From Lasioglossum baleicum (lineage: Eukaryota; Arthropoda; Insecta; Hymenoptera; Halictidae), in the NCBI RefSeq assembly GCF_051020765.1, contig NC_134944.1, positions 7,626,001-7,690,000 of the forward strand: a stretch of DNA of 64,000 bases. The letters run 5' to 3'. Under the pieces are notes generated by a model, which was not told where the DNA came from, did not search any database, and saw only the letters and a program-made list of their open reading frames with translations. Position numbers and translations under genes: made by a program. Shown one piece after another: positions 42,731-54,769 of the stretch (the first letter of the stretch is position 1; every line of letters begins with the position of its first letter).

Positions 42731-43765
42731 ATAATTGTTCACAAACAAACGGCTCGGTCTAATATTTTTAAATATTTCCTATACAGGGTGTCCCAAAATT
42801 CGTGAAAATCCCGAAAGGGGGTGGTTCCTGAGACCATTTCAAGCGACATTTTCCTTTGCAAAAATGTTATCCGCGGCTTTGTTTAGGAGTTATTAACGAA
42901 AAACACGGACCAATCAGAGCGCGCCCTGGCCCGGCGCGCCAAGCCGCGCCGGCAAGCGAGTGTCGCGGTACGCCGTGACATCGCATCGTGACGGCGCGGC
43001 GGCCCAGGGCGCGCTCTGATTGGTCCGTGTTTTTCGTTAATAACTCCTAAACAAAGCCGCAGTTGACTTTGGTGCAAAGGAAAATGTCTCTTAGAATGGT
43101 CTCAGGAACCACCCCCTTTCGGGATTTTCACGAATTTTGGGACACCCTGTATTTATAGAAGGTACTTCAAGGAAGGGGTGGGTCAATTTTCAACTTAAAC
43201 AATTCATTTTTTCGCGAGTTGCAACAATTTTATTGAATGGCTCTCTTACGGTACATTTAGGGGTTGTGCTAAACTTGCTTCTCTTTTCAGAATTTTTCAT
43301 ACCTAAACGTCTTGCGACGAATTTATAAGAATTTTTCTATATTCAGACAGTGCTTTGAAGAGCATATACAAAATGTTTCAGCTAAAACAATTCAATATTT
43401 TATTAGATACGACAATTTTAGGCCATCTCCTTTGATAGGAAGATTTAGAGGTGGTGCTAGACTTGCTTCCTTCCAGAATTTTTCATACCTAAACGGCTTA
43501 TAACAAATTTATAAAAATGTGCCCATATTTAGACAGTACTTTGAAGAACATCTACAAAAATTTTCAACCAATAAGATTCGCTTTTAAGTAAGATAGGTAC
43601 AATAATTTCATCGGGAGTTTCTCCTACGACTATTTTAGGGGTTACGCGCGATTTGTTCCTCCGAGGAATTTTTTGGAACTGTATGGCTCGGTGAAAATTT
43701 TTCGAACTTTTTCCGCGTATAGACAGTACTTTGACGAACGCGTACAAAAATATTCAGCCGAAAAA
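42731..43765 (+). repeat. 186-bp family S array, split by a transposon
   Basis: A monomer begins at about 42731 (AAACGGCTCGGTCTAATATT, ATTTCCTATA), is interrupted at 42782-43151 by a palindromic element, and resumes with TTTATAGAAGGTACTTCAAG and TTTTCAACTTAAACAATTC. Three more monomers follow to 43765. Confidence 0.88.
42782..43151. mobile_element. Near-perfect palindromic MITE, CAGGGTGTCCC ends
   Basis: It starts TACAGGGTGTCCCAAAATTC and ends with its complement. The arms match over about 150 bp with few mismatches, through CCCGAAAGGGGGTGGTTCCT, AGGAGTTATTAACGAAAAAC and CCAATCAGAGCGCGCCCTGG. The loop of about 70 bp is very GC-rich. It is bounded by TA, the Tc1/mariner-type target, and inserted in a family S monomer, so it is younger than the array. 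Confidence 0.92.
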
Positions 43766-44394
43766 AATGATTTTGTCCCGAATGATCGAGTGATCTTCCG
43801 GCGACGCTCGGAGACACGCTTTGTGAATAGCGACATACATATTTATCCGGTTGTACCATTATCGATCGACATTTCTTTTTTCCTTTTTGACCGGGAGAAC
43901 GGCGACGTTTCAACGCGTTGATGGACGTTTTAAAATACCAGCTGGAGGCGCGCTGCGACGCGTTTATCGACGATAGCGATACATCGTTGCGCTCGCTCTC
44001 GCCAATTTATTTACCGCTCGCTAATATCTGTTTCGAATTTGCACGCAGTCCTTTGATCGGTTAAACTCTCTCTGTCAAATCCCCTCCGCGTCCCGTAGTA
44101 GTTCCCCCGGATCTTTGAAATGTTTGATTCTGTGTGCTGAAGCGGAAGCGGAGAGCCAGAGGCATTAGCACTCTGTTACTCGGGCCGATTGAGCGATAAA
44201 TCCCGCGATGATCCGCCGGGGACACCCCAGGCCGAGCTTCATTTCCACGAGGATCCTTATTTACGAGCTCGTGGCTCCGGGACCAGATGAATCCTGCCGC
44301 TACATAACCGAAAGGTTAGAATGATCGCGCCGGATCCACGCGAAAAAATAAGCCAAGACACGCCAGACAATTTTTTAATATGACGCGTCCTTCC
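43766..44394. other. No gene recognised
   Basis: GC-containing single-copy DNA. Nothing recognised. Confidence 0.5.
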
Positions 44395-45190
44395 GGAGAT
44401 TCGAAGTTTATCTCTCTCGATGATCGTTCCCTTCGGATTTCCTCGGGAACGAAGGCAACTACAGAGAATCTTCGTTCTACATTTTCGATTCAGTTGCACC
44501 CGTAGAAATCACCCCCCCCCCCCCTGCACGCTTTTATCCGGACATCTTGCGGACAAGGGTGCCTCTTGTTTCCTCACGTTCCGCTCGAGAAACGAGAGAA
44601 GGAAGAACACTGCATAGGAGATGTTCGAACCGAATTTCCTCGGGAACCAGAACACCTATGAAAAATCTTCGCTCCACATTTTCGACTCAGTTTTTCCCGT
44701 AGAATTCATCCCCCGGCTCGCTTTTATCCGGACATCTTGCGTAGGAGCTGGATCAGCTGTTGTTTCAGAGGGATTGTCAGAAAAGGGAACGACTGCATAT
44801 GCAGGTTTCAAACTGAATTTCCTTGGGAACCAGACCACCTATGAAAAATCTTCGTTCCACATTTTCGACTCAGTTTTTCCCGTAGAATTCATCCCCCAGC
44901 TCGCTTTTATCCGGACATCTTGCGTAGGAGCTGGATCAGCTGTTGTTTCCGAGGAATTGTCAGAAAAGGGAACGACTGCATATGCAGGTTTCAAACTGAA
45001 TTTCCTCGGGAAGGAAGCCACTTATGAAAAATCTTCATTCCACATTTTCGACTCAGTTTTTCCCGTAGAATTCATCCCCCGGCTCGCTTTTATCCGGACA
45101 TCTTGCGTAGGAGCTGAAATTCCAAGAAAGGGGAACGACTGTATATGGAGGTTTCAATCCCAATTTCCTTGAGAGCGAAACCACCTACGA
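44395..45190. repeat. Tandem array, 183-bp family B
   Basis: AGAATTCATCCCCC occurs at 44701, 44884 and 45067, exactly 183 bp apart. Diverged monomers precede (44395-44600, with a C-run at 44508-44524) and follow. Each has TTTCCTCGGGAACCAGA, GAAAAATCTTCGYTCCACAT, TTTTATCCGGACATCTTGCG and AGGGAACGACTGCATATGCA. 183 is divisible by three, so a 183-codon plus frame (44621-45172) and minus frames stay open. A repeat is more likely than a gene because both strands are open. Confidence 0.9.
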
Positions 45191-45889
45191 AAAATCTTCG
45201 TTCTACTTTTGCAACTCGGCTTGTCCCGTAGAATTCGCTCTGCTGTCTGTAAAGGGAAAGATTGGAGTCCAGCGGGCCGGTTAGGGTTGGTTTATTCGAT
45301 CGGTGGCGCTAATGGCCGACGTTTTATTGGAAGATGCACCCCGAGGAGAGAGGGCTGATTAAGCGACACGGCTGTGCCACGCGATCGCGATATACCGAAG
45401 TCGGATTCGGAGCAACGATTAAGAATAATTGCCGGCGAACCGAGCCACGCAGTTCTATTATGCCGAGGCGCGATCATTTCGCTCGATTACCATTAAACTC
45501 GTTAGTTTTCATTTTCCACCAGCCGAAGGACAAGCGAATCCAAGGCTCTGGATTGCGGAGAGCCGCGTTTAAAAACTCTCTGTCTCTCTCTCTCTCTCTT
45601 GCTCGCTCGCTCTCACTCTTCGCGTTTCACTGCGTCGCGCGACATTGACATTTCCTACCGCCCTGCCGCCGGACCTCTCGTCTCTCTCTCTTTTTTTTTA
45701 TAACCGCCTCTGACCTCTAGTATTTGACGCGGAGACCTCGTTTTATTTTGCGCAACTTTTTGCAACAACAATCCACCGGCCGTTCTATTCTCGACCAGCC
45801 GCCTGCGCGGAAGGGTTGAAATTTTTACCGCAGACTATGATGCTCCTCTTCCGTTGTCTCTTCGGGGCACGTTGCTTTCGACGGACAGG
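45191..45889. other. No gene recognised; TC-rich microsatellite
   Basis: CpG-containing single-copy DNA. A CTCTCTGTCTCTCTCTCTCT tract lies near 45577 and a TCTCTCTCTCTTTTTTTTT tract near 45680. No convincing frame. Confidence 0.5.
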
Positions 45890-46715
45890 CTGTTTCCAAT
45901 CTTTTTCTACCATCGGATGGTGGTTCGAAAAACGCGTGCAAAAATTGTCGGCGTGATTAATTCGGTTTTTGAAAAGCTGCGTCAATTTTAGCGAGGTTCG
46001 GTTAGAGAACATAGGTTGTGCTGGAGTTGTTTCATTGAACAATTTTTTATAACGGCTCGTTTCTTTTTTATAAAACAGCAACGATTATAGTAAATTTAGC
46101 TGGTACTTTGAAGAACCTATACAAAAATTTTCAGCCCGAACCAGTTACTTTTTAGTCAGATACAACAATTTCTTCGGGGGCTCATCTTGTCGTCAAGATG
46201 TAGGGGTCGTGCAAGACTTGCTGTTAGAGAAATTTTTAATAACCAAACGACTCGGTGTAAGTTTGTGGAACTTCTCCTACGTTTAGACGGTACTTTGATG
46301 AACGTATAAAAAAATTTTCATCTCAAACGGCCCATGTTTTACTGAAATATAACAATTCTTTCGAGGGATACCCTGTCTTGTCAAACTCCAAGTGGTCGTC
46401 TGCTCAGAAAAATTGTTAATAACTAAACGACTCGGTGCAAGTTTGCGGAACTTTTCCTCCGTGTAGACAGTGCTTTGAAGAACGTATACAAAATTGTTCA
46501 TCCGAAACGGTCCTGTTTTTTATTACGATATAAAAATTTTCCGAGGTACCTGTTCACGTCGAACTTGAAGGGGTCACACACACGGTACTGCTCGGAGAAA
46601 TGTTTAATAAATAACCGACCCGGTATAACTTCATGGAAAATTTCCTCCGTTTAGATGGTACTTCGAGGAACATACAGAAAAATTTTCAGCTCGACGGACC
46701 GGCTTGTTCGGAAGA
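45890..46715 (+). repeat. 186-bp family S array, 4-5 monomers
   Basis: Monomers with AACCAAACGACTCGGTGTAA, CTCCTACGTTTAGACGGTAC, ATCTCAAACGGCCCATG and AACAATTCTTTCGAGGG. Same subtype as 35990-36790. Outer monomers are more diverged. Confidence 0.88.
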
Positions 46716-47604
46716 TACGACGGTTCCCGTGGGTGCTTGCTATTTTATCGTGCTCGATATATTTATTTCAGTAAACTTGAACCTTCTGCTGTTTGGTGGC
46801 GGTAGAGAGCCGAGTAGGAGAAAAATTCTGTTTCCGTTGCGAGGGTTGCGCGGGGGACGTCAACCACTTCTCGCGTTGACCCAGAAACTGCGGGGGTGGT
46901 GTTGGGGTGGTTGTGGGTCGACGCGGCATGGGCTGCGGCCGAGCACGTTCGTTAGGAGATATTTATTCGTTCCGGCCAATTTTTCCCGTCCACCTGTATT
47001 TCCCCGAATCTCGTTTGCCATGGGGAGGAAGCGATGGCCCCGCGGATATCTGCATAGCGTTCGCGATAGCCTCGGCCTTTAATTTCCAGCGCACGTAACA
47101 CGACGCGAGAACACAGGCGAGAGACAGCAACCGTCTAAAAAGAGAGAAAGAGAGAAAAGAAAGCCCCAGTCTTCGCAGGCTCGTTTCTCTTCGCCTCTCT
47201 CTTTCTCTCTCTCTCTCTCTCAACCCCTCGCGCAACCCCCGTCGTCGTTTCTCGTTTCTTTCGGTTTCTTTCCCTCGCGAAACCTTATCTCCGTTCCCCG
47301 TATCTCGACGAACGATGGAATACATGCACCCTCGCGTGTCGTGTTACGTACAACGTAAAACCACCCCTGTTCCAACAACCGCGGCTCGGTTAAAAAGGGG
47401 CGACAGACGCGGGGCTGGGGTTGATATACATTATCGCGGCCAACGAGCACTCCTCGGACCACCCTTCTACACCCCGGAACGAATTTATTCGGCTCGGACG
47501 CCCGAATCCTCCACCCCCGTATCTAATCAACCCCTTCCAGTCGGAAATCCATTCTTTTACCGGCGTACTTTGGGATTTTTTGCTCACCCAATCGCCTGCC
47601 ACAA
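46716..47604. other. No gene recognised; TC-rich tract
   Basis: GC-rich DNA with a TCTCTCTTTCTCTCTCTCTC tract near 47195. Frames of up to 149 codons (46633-47082 plus, 46963-47325 minus) run across repeats or low-complexity DNA without domains. Confidence 0.5.
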
Positions 47605-48315
47605 GTTTCCCGAACTTTTCTCACACCTAGATAGCACTTTGCACCTGTAGAACAATTTTCTACTTGAACAATTCATTTTTTCTTAAGGTATAACAGTTTT
47701 AGTGGACGACTCCCTTGTGGTGCATTTAGGGGTTATGGAACGGCTTGGTATAAATCTTTGAAAATTTTTCTACATTTAGACAGCACTTTGGAGAACACGC
47801 AAAAAAATTTTCAGTCGAACTATTTCATTTTTTGGTAAGATATAACAATATTCGTGAACACTCACTCATTCAGTGAAAGTATAGTAGTTGCTCCATTTCA
47901 AAATTTTTCATATATAAACGGTTTCTGAAAAATTTGGAAAAAAAATTTCCATATTTAGAGAGACCTTTCAAGAACATGTACCAAAATTTTCAGCTCAAAC
48001 AATTCATTTTTAGTTAAGATATAACAATTTTAGAGTGATGACTCTCTGCTTCGGTACATTGAGGGGTTGTGCTCGACTTGCTCCGTTTGAGTTTTTTCAA
48101 TATCTGAACGGCTCGGTATAAATTCTTGAAAATTTTCCTACATTTAGACAGCGCTTTGGAGAACACGTAAGAAAATTTTCAGCTCGAATGAGCCACTTTC
48201 CAGTGCGGTACAATTCAAAGTCCTCGGTGTTAAAATGCAGGGTTTGTACGAATAAAACTTTTCACGTGTGTAGACAGCACATTGGGAAACGTATAGAAAA
48301 TTCGTTGGCTTAAAA
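47605..48315 (+). repeat. 186-bp family S array, about 4 monomers
   Basis: Contains TAGATAGCACTTTG, AACAATTCATTTTTTCTTAA, AACGGCTTGGTATAAATCTT, CAAAATTTTCAGCTCAAACA and GAACGGCTCGGTATAAATTC. The last monomer is fragmentary. Confidence 0.88.
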
Positions 48316-49751
48316 GATTGATATCCGGTGCTATTGATTTTCCGTGAGTCGCCTCGGCGACGAATTAAGAAACGAGGAACGGATAGCCGCCGGTGCTCGT
48401 GCACCCGTGCAAAAATCGCATCGGGAATCTGTTCACGGAGAGTAAGAATAAAATTTTCAAGATAACGACGTCGATATCTTCCCTCTCGAATTGCAAAGCT
48501 CGGATCTTTCGCTCGGCGAGGCTCCAGTTAACGATCAAACTTTAAGACGCTCACGAAGCTTCTGTTTCCCTTTCGAAAGAGACAGAGAGACGCTCTCCGT
48601 TCGTTGCTGATATTTCTGCTTGTTTCGCGGAACCCAGCAATCTCGTTTCCCCTCTTTCACCGTCTCTCCGTTCAATCCCGCTTCATCTGCATGTTTCACG
48701 AGCTCCGTTTCAGTTTTCTCCGCCGCGTGCAATTCCATTCTCCGTTTATCAGAAATTGATCCGGTTCTGGGTCCTCCTCCGTCACTGTTTCGGATTCGAC
48801 GAGCTGCATCCACCCACCAACGACAGATTCAAAGCCATCCGAAGGCGAGCTCTCACGACGGCACTGTTCGATTTTATTAAATTAGCAAATGGAACTCGGG
48901 CCTCCTTCCGAGTCGACGAATCACGGGAAAAATTACTCGTTTTATTCTTAATCTCCGGAAAAAATTGCAGTTCAAATGGAAAGTGCTAATTAGCCCCTTT
49001 CAGGGTGAAATACTCTTTATTCCTAGTATGGGATGAAAGTTCATTTGACCACATTAAACAATTTTTTTCAAGGAACTAAAATCAACATGTATTCGAACAA
49101 CTTCTAGGATTTTATGCATTCATGGGAAAACTGGGTAATCCTAGTTTTAAATAATAAAAATACGACGAGAATTACACAGCATAACGTTTCTGGCAACCTA
49201 ACAAAACCACTGAACAGAGAAATAAATTCCTACTCGGTTCCTACGTCTTGCAACGAATGCGAATGATTGTTATTACCACGCTTATATTAGATTGCCGAGT
49301 TGTTGTTGTTGTATGCGTCAAATCTTCTAATCGAATTTTAAACCACTTCCCGATGAGCTGGAGACTTGAAACTATAAACGTAGCTCGGAACTGGATGACA
49401 ATGCAATACTTTAAAAAAGCCTATGCGGTTAGGAGATATAAACTATTAAATTTAACCGTTACACCTCCTCGCGCGACGCTCGGTAGTACGTGATCGCGTT
49501 CAGCGATCCCCACTCCGCGCGCTAGCGCTCCCTACTCCACTACGCGTTCCCACTCCACTGGCCCACTTCGCACCGAAGGAACTCAGTGTGGTTTTGATGT
49601 TCCGTTCATTCAGTTCCATTTTGAATTCTCATTCTCATTCTATCTCGCGTATTTCCATATCTTACTATTTCATACCAGCATTACTATATCTTGCGTTCCA
49701 TTTAAAAAAGACTAAAAAGTAGAAAATAAACAAAAAATACATTAAAAAAAA
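48316..49751. other. No gene recognised
   Basis: GC-containing DNA to 48940, AT-rich later. At 49495-49570 short CCCACTCC/CCCTACTCC-like units repeat. A degenerate GGATTTTATGCATTC is at 49110. Frames up to 92 codons, none convincing. Confidence 0.5.
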
Positions 49752-49964
49752 CTTTCTAAAAACCACGCTTATATTGAAATGCACTAAATAGGAGAAAATA
49801 ATTTTTTTAAACGTTAGTGACTATAAATAAAAGCGTGGAGCGCCCACGAAGATTACGTCAATATAGTTCAGCGCTCCACGCTTTTATTTATAGCGACTCT
49901 AATGTCTAAAAAATTTATTTTCTCCTTGTTAGTGCATTTTAATATAAGCGTGGTTTTTAAAAAG
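49752..49964. mobile_element. Foldback MITE
   Basis: CTTTCTAAAAACCACGCTTA, GCACTAAATAGGAGAAAATA and ATAAATAAAAGCGTGGAGCG on the left pair with CGCTCCACGCTTTTATTTAT, TTTTCTCCTTGTTAGTGC and TAAGCGTGGTTTTTAAAAAG on the right. The loop is about 28 bp. AAGCGTGG occurs at both the tip and the base of the stem. Confidence 0.88.
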
Positions 49965-50639
49965 ATTTTTTTTTGCATAGAAAAGGTATGTTATACCGAA
50001 AGGATCATTTTTGCGAGAGATCGGACGTCTCGAGGGCTCGAATCTCGAAGGAAGCTTGTTCCCGAGGCAAGGGGTTGCGTTCGACTTTTATATCTGGGGG
50101 CGTTAGGGGCGGCCATTTCGTTTGCGGACAGATGCAGCTGGTCGCGGCGAATGCATCTCAACGAATGCATTCCGGTGTTATTACGCGCGGAACCGACGTC
50201 GCAGTGTTTCCAGCGAGAATAGAGTAGCGTTGAAACACGCGTCGCAACGCGGTTGCATACCCGCTGCATCGGTGTTACGAGCACCGCCGCGCCGGTGTCC
50301 CGTTTAATCCGAAAAAGCAATCCGTGCACGCTCTACGCCGGCTTTTATGGGCAATTTTAACGAGCACCATAAATCCGGATGATACGCCGCGCGTCGTTCG
50401 GCCCGTCGTAAATTACCGGGAATATTTTCGTATCGTATTATATTCCGCTCGCCCGAGCAGAGCCCGGCTGCGATTCTCCGCGATGCACCGGGACCACCGC
50501 GAATATTCTGCGCTCTGAATACGCTTTCCCCGGCGTCCTCTCTATGTTCTTGTATTTTTTTAAACAAATTGTAACTGTCTCAATCTTCCAAATATCAATT
50601 TCAATTTTTAAAAAATTTAATGTCTCACTTCTCCATCTG
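49965..50639. other. No gene recognised
   Basis: CpG-rich single-copy DNA (50010-50520) with overlapping frames of 61-112 codons on both strands and no domain. Confidence 0.5.
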
Positions 50640-51345
50640 TCACGTTGTGCAAACATTTTTTCTGGGCAAATTGTTGATGGTCTGCGGAAGTAGAGGCTTC
50701 AAGCTTTAAATAAAGCCAAAGTTTATGTTCGTACGAGTTGTTTTAACGGAACTACAACAGCTCAAACATTTTCAAAGAATTGCAAATTTAGTGCCTCTGT
50801 TCTCCCACCTGTTACAATGTGGAAAAATTTTTTATGGGAGAATTAAGGGTAGTTTATCAAAGTAGAGGCTCTATGCTTTAAAATAAGCCCAATTATGTTG
50901 TCAAACTATTTTTTTTAAGGAAATTGTAACAGCTCAAACATCGTTAAATATTTTCTAAAAATTGCAAATTTAGTGTCCCCATTTTCCCACCTGTTACAAA
51001 GTGGAAAAATTTTTTATGGGTAAATTAAGGACAGTTTATCAAAGTAGAGGCTCCAAGCTTTAAAATAAGCTCAATTATATTGTCGAACTATTTTTTTCTA
51101 AGGAAATTGTAACAGCTCAAACATCGTTAAGCATTTTCTAAAAATTGCAAATATAGCGACCTCATTTCCCAACCTCTCACAAAGTAGACAAATTTTTTAT
51201 GCGAAAATTATGGATAGTTCATCAAAGTGCAGGCTCCAAGCTTTAAAACAAGCCGAAGCTAATGTCCATACGATTTTGTTTCGCTAAATTACAACTGTTC
51301 AAACATCATCAAACATTTTTCCGAAACAGGAGATCCATGGAACAA
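50640..51345. repeat. Tandem array, about 182-bp family F
   Basis: AGTAGAGGCT or AGTGCAGGCT at 50689, 50861, 51043 and 51226 (spacing 172, 182, 183). Each has CAGCTCAAACATCGTTAAA-like, CCACCTGTTACAAAGTGGA and AAATTTTTTATGGGTAAATT. Same family as 14991-15640, 35 kb away. Confidence 0.88.
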
Positions 51346-52190
51346 TCGCGAGAAAATTTTTCGTTTCTATACACGCTTTAATTGACAGGATTTTCGAGAG
51401 AGAAAATGTCAGTTCTCCACCGCGAGATCGGACGCTAGATTGTTGTTCCTAGTTCGTTGCCAAATTCGTAGCAGGTCGGTAATAAACCTCGACGTTTGAC
51501 GTTGAATGATGGAGTTGGACCTCGCTTGATGTCACAATTATACTCGAACAATTCGGACGTCCAAGATCCCCAATTTTATTCTCGATTATATGAACCTGAA
51601 ACAGTATTAATAAATTTCCCACAGAGAAAAGTACAAATAAAAATCGCGCGAGAGCAAGCAACGTGCAAGAGCTCTGCTAGATTTCAATTCGCAAAAGTAG
51701 AGATAAAATTTCGACGCGGAGAAAGAGCACACAAACGAAATAAAGTACAAATAATAAAATAAAATCTCGACGTGGAAAAATTCGAGTAAAATTCGCAGAA
51801 AACGTGGGTATGTGAAAGAGCGCCGGCTGGTCTGCGTTCGCAGAGGGTTGCGATCGCTCGCGACATGACTCGGCAAAGAAGAAAGCACACTATCGAGCTT
51901 GCTGCTCGCTCGAATGCACTTTTCAGCAGAGTCCTGGTGGGTGGACACCGCGAAGTGCCCTTCGGCCTGCATTGTTAGCGGATGACAAATGAACCGGACG
52001 TGTGATTGATATTGGCGAACCACAGGATAAAGCGGAGCGCATGGTCCAATGGGACGGCCATCGTCTTCACGTCATCGACATGCGTGTCAACCCCGGTGAA
52101 TGCGTTTTCATCGCAGCCCTCGCGCGTTTATCTAACGTGATCTATCTTGGATCTTCGTCATCGGCTGGATCAACCCAGATCCCGGCTGCT
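51346..52190. other. No gene recognised
   Basis: Single-copy DNA. Near 51630-51770 the phrases AAAGTACAAATAA and AAATYTCGACG recur. A 138-codon minus frame (51607-52023) has no domain. Confidence 0.5.
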
Positions 52191-52194
52191 CTTT

Positions 52195-52588
52195 ACTTTA
52201 CCGGACTTAAAATTTGTGCCTTTCTCCTATGAATTATACATCTAAGTTTCGATCCTGTAGGATCAATGGTTCAGGAGTTATGCTTGCTTAAAGTTGAGCG
52301 TTTTTGACAGATAAGGGCGCCGCCATATTGGTTTGCAGCGACGGTCGCGCGCCGCTTACTGAGTTGGTTAGGATTAGGTCGGGGAGGGGGGCAAGGTCCG
52401 GCGGTTCTGCTCGGTAAGCGGCTCGCGGTCGTCACTACAAACCAATATGGCGGAGCCCTTACCTGTCAAAAACACTGCAGATTGCTCAACTTTAAACAAG
52501 CATAACTCCTGAACCATTGATCCTACATGATCGAAACTTCGATGTATAATTTATAGGAGAAATGCACAAATTTTGAGTCCGGTAAAGT
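52195..52588. mobile_element. Foldback element, ACTTTACCGGACT termini
   Basis: It shares ends with the 21240-22107 element (ACTTTACCGGACT, TGCCTTTCTCCTAT, GTTTCGATCCTGTAGGATCA, GGTTCAGGAGTTATG). It has a different, GC-rich middle in which CCATATTGGTTTG and CGCGCCGCTTACTGAG-like arms pair with CAAACCAATATGG and CTCGGTAAGCGG. About 394 bp, no coding frame. Confidence 0.88.
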
Positions 52589-53464
52589 CAAGTTTACCCC
52601 CAGGTCCCTGAATAATTCGTATCATTTCCCTTTCGATCGATGGAAACTCTGATTTTTGGTGACTCGGATCGATCTCTCGTGATCTCGCCCAGGAATTTCT
52701 GTGAAAATTAACTGTGACATAGTTCATACCAAATTATGGGGGGGGGGGGTTAAGACATCACTATTATGGTATTATACTGGAGTTAAAAAATGTATTCAAT
52801 CAAATCCCATGAAAATCTCCCTTTACAATCTCAATAATCGCGAAATAAAAAATCTAAAATGTTTTGATCGTTAATGCTTTGACATGGGGCATAGGTTAAA
52901 TTGCATTATTTTTTCGAGTCTTTCGAATTTATATTCATGACTTTTTTTCTGGTGGAGACGTGAATCCGATACTATAAAGCTCAATTAATGTATAAACGCA
53001 AATTTGTTGGAATTGTGACGTTTCCCCTGGCAACCACAGAATTCTCCGATACACTCTGCCGAAAGCTTTTCGATCGCAGATCATGATATATCGATTTTGA
53101 TAACGCGGTTGACGTTTGCGAGTTGTCGGCGAGTGATGTGCGAGACTCGGATATATCGGCGTGCCCGGGCTAAAGATAGCCCGGAAAACGCGTGGCCATT
53201 GCTAGGCGGCGCGTCAAAGAGAAGGCACGATTGTCTGTCAGATATAAATAGATCGATCGAAAGCACACATTACGGTTGGTGTCGGGTCGTCGATCGTGCC
53301 GCGTTAAGAATTCACGAGAAACGTTGAAAATCCCGGCGGAGCCGTCAGCTGTTCCTCGTGCACGTGCACACGTGTCCACGTGGCTGCATTTTTCGCGCCC
53401 AGAGCACACTCCGGTCGAAACCCTGCTCGCCGTCCCACACAATCTCGTCTGCCCGATTATCGGT
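52589..53464. other. No gene recognised; poly-G run
   Basis: AT-rich DNA with an 11-12 base G run at 52738-52749, then CpG-containing DNA to 53460. A 118-codon plus frame (53276-53632) runs into the repeat array; no domain. Confidence 0.5.
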
Positions 53465-54310
53465 CGAGCTGAAACTTTGACCACATTTAGACGGTGCTTC
53501 CAAATCTATGTAGAAAAATATTTAACTTGCACAATTCAGTTTTTGGTGGGATATAACAATTTTAAGCCATCTTCTTCGGTGAAAGAATTTGGGGATTGTA
53601 CTAGATTTGCTTCCTCTCAAAGTTTTTCATAGCTAAACGGAGTATGAGAAAATTATAAAAATTTTTCCATATTTAGACAATACTCTCAAGAACATATACA
53701 AAAATTTTCAGTTTGAACAAATTATTTTCTGGTGAGATATAACAATTTTAAGCCATCTTCTTCGGTGAAAGAATTTAGGGGCTGTACTAGATTTGCTTCC
53801 TCTCAAAATTTTTCATAACTAAACGGCTTGTGATACAATTATAAAAAATTTTTCATATTTAGACAGTACTTTGAAATACGTATACAAAAATTTTCAGCTT
53901 AGACAATTCATTTTTTGAAGAGTTGTAACAATTTTAGGCCATCTCTTTGGATAGGAAGATTTAGGGGTTATACTAGACTTGCTTCCTCTCAAAATTTTTC
54001 ATAACTAAACGGCTTGTGATAAAATTGTAATAATTATTTCATATTCAGACAGTACTTTCAAGAATACGTCTAAAAACTTTCAGCTTAAACAACTAATTTT
54101 TGGGCGAGATATAACAATTTTAGTCCCTCTCTCCTTTGATGGAAAGACGTGGGAGTCTTGCTAGACTTGCTGTCTTTCAGAATTTTTCATAACGAAACGA
54201 CTTGTTGTAAATTTATAAAAATTTTTCCATATTCAGACAGGACTTAGAAGAACATATAGAAAAATCTTCAGCTTAAACAATTCATTTTTTGGTAAGATAT
54301 AATTTTGTTG
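53465..54310 (+). repeat. 186-bp family S array, about 4.5 monomers
   Basis: AACTAAACGGCTTGTGATA near 53817 and 54004 with 184-187 bp spacing. It shares AAGCCATCTTCTTCGGTGAA, TTGCTTCCTCTCAAAATTTT and CATATTTAGACAGTACTTTG. The TTCCTCTCAAA version is specific to this array. Confidence 0.92.
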
Positions 54311-54769
54311 GGTCCTTGCCAGTCCTGCACAGCGTATAAGACTGGAGCATCGTTGGGATTTTACGATCCCAATAGATTAGCGGAGGACGAAGGGTGGAAA
54401 GGGCGGAGTTTGTGGGGCTGGCAGACTGTAAAATAATTATTTAGGGGCGCCAGGAGACGTCTGGTCGACGGAATCATTTGTATTCGTGTCCCGAAGACGC
54501 GCACCCCCCGGGAAACACAGCTCTCGCAACCCTCGAATCTCGGCCGAAAGATAAATCACCGTGTTTCCCAACCCCCTCCGACAGCGTAACAACCGTATAA
54601 TGATCCATAATAAGAAACGCATTTCGTCCTCGAAGGGTTCTTGATGGCGCACGGTAAAATGAAGATGCGTCGGTCGCCATTACTTGTCTTTCCCCCTAGT
54701 CGTCGCGGAATGAATATCCTCAACAAAGTATATTTCGTGATATGTGTTGAGAGCCAACGGGTGCGTGGA
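54311..54769. other. No gene recognised
   Basis: GC-containing single-copy DNA between two arrays of the same family; nothing recognised. Confidence 0.5.
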
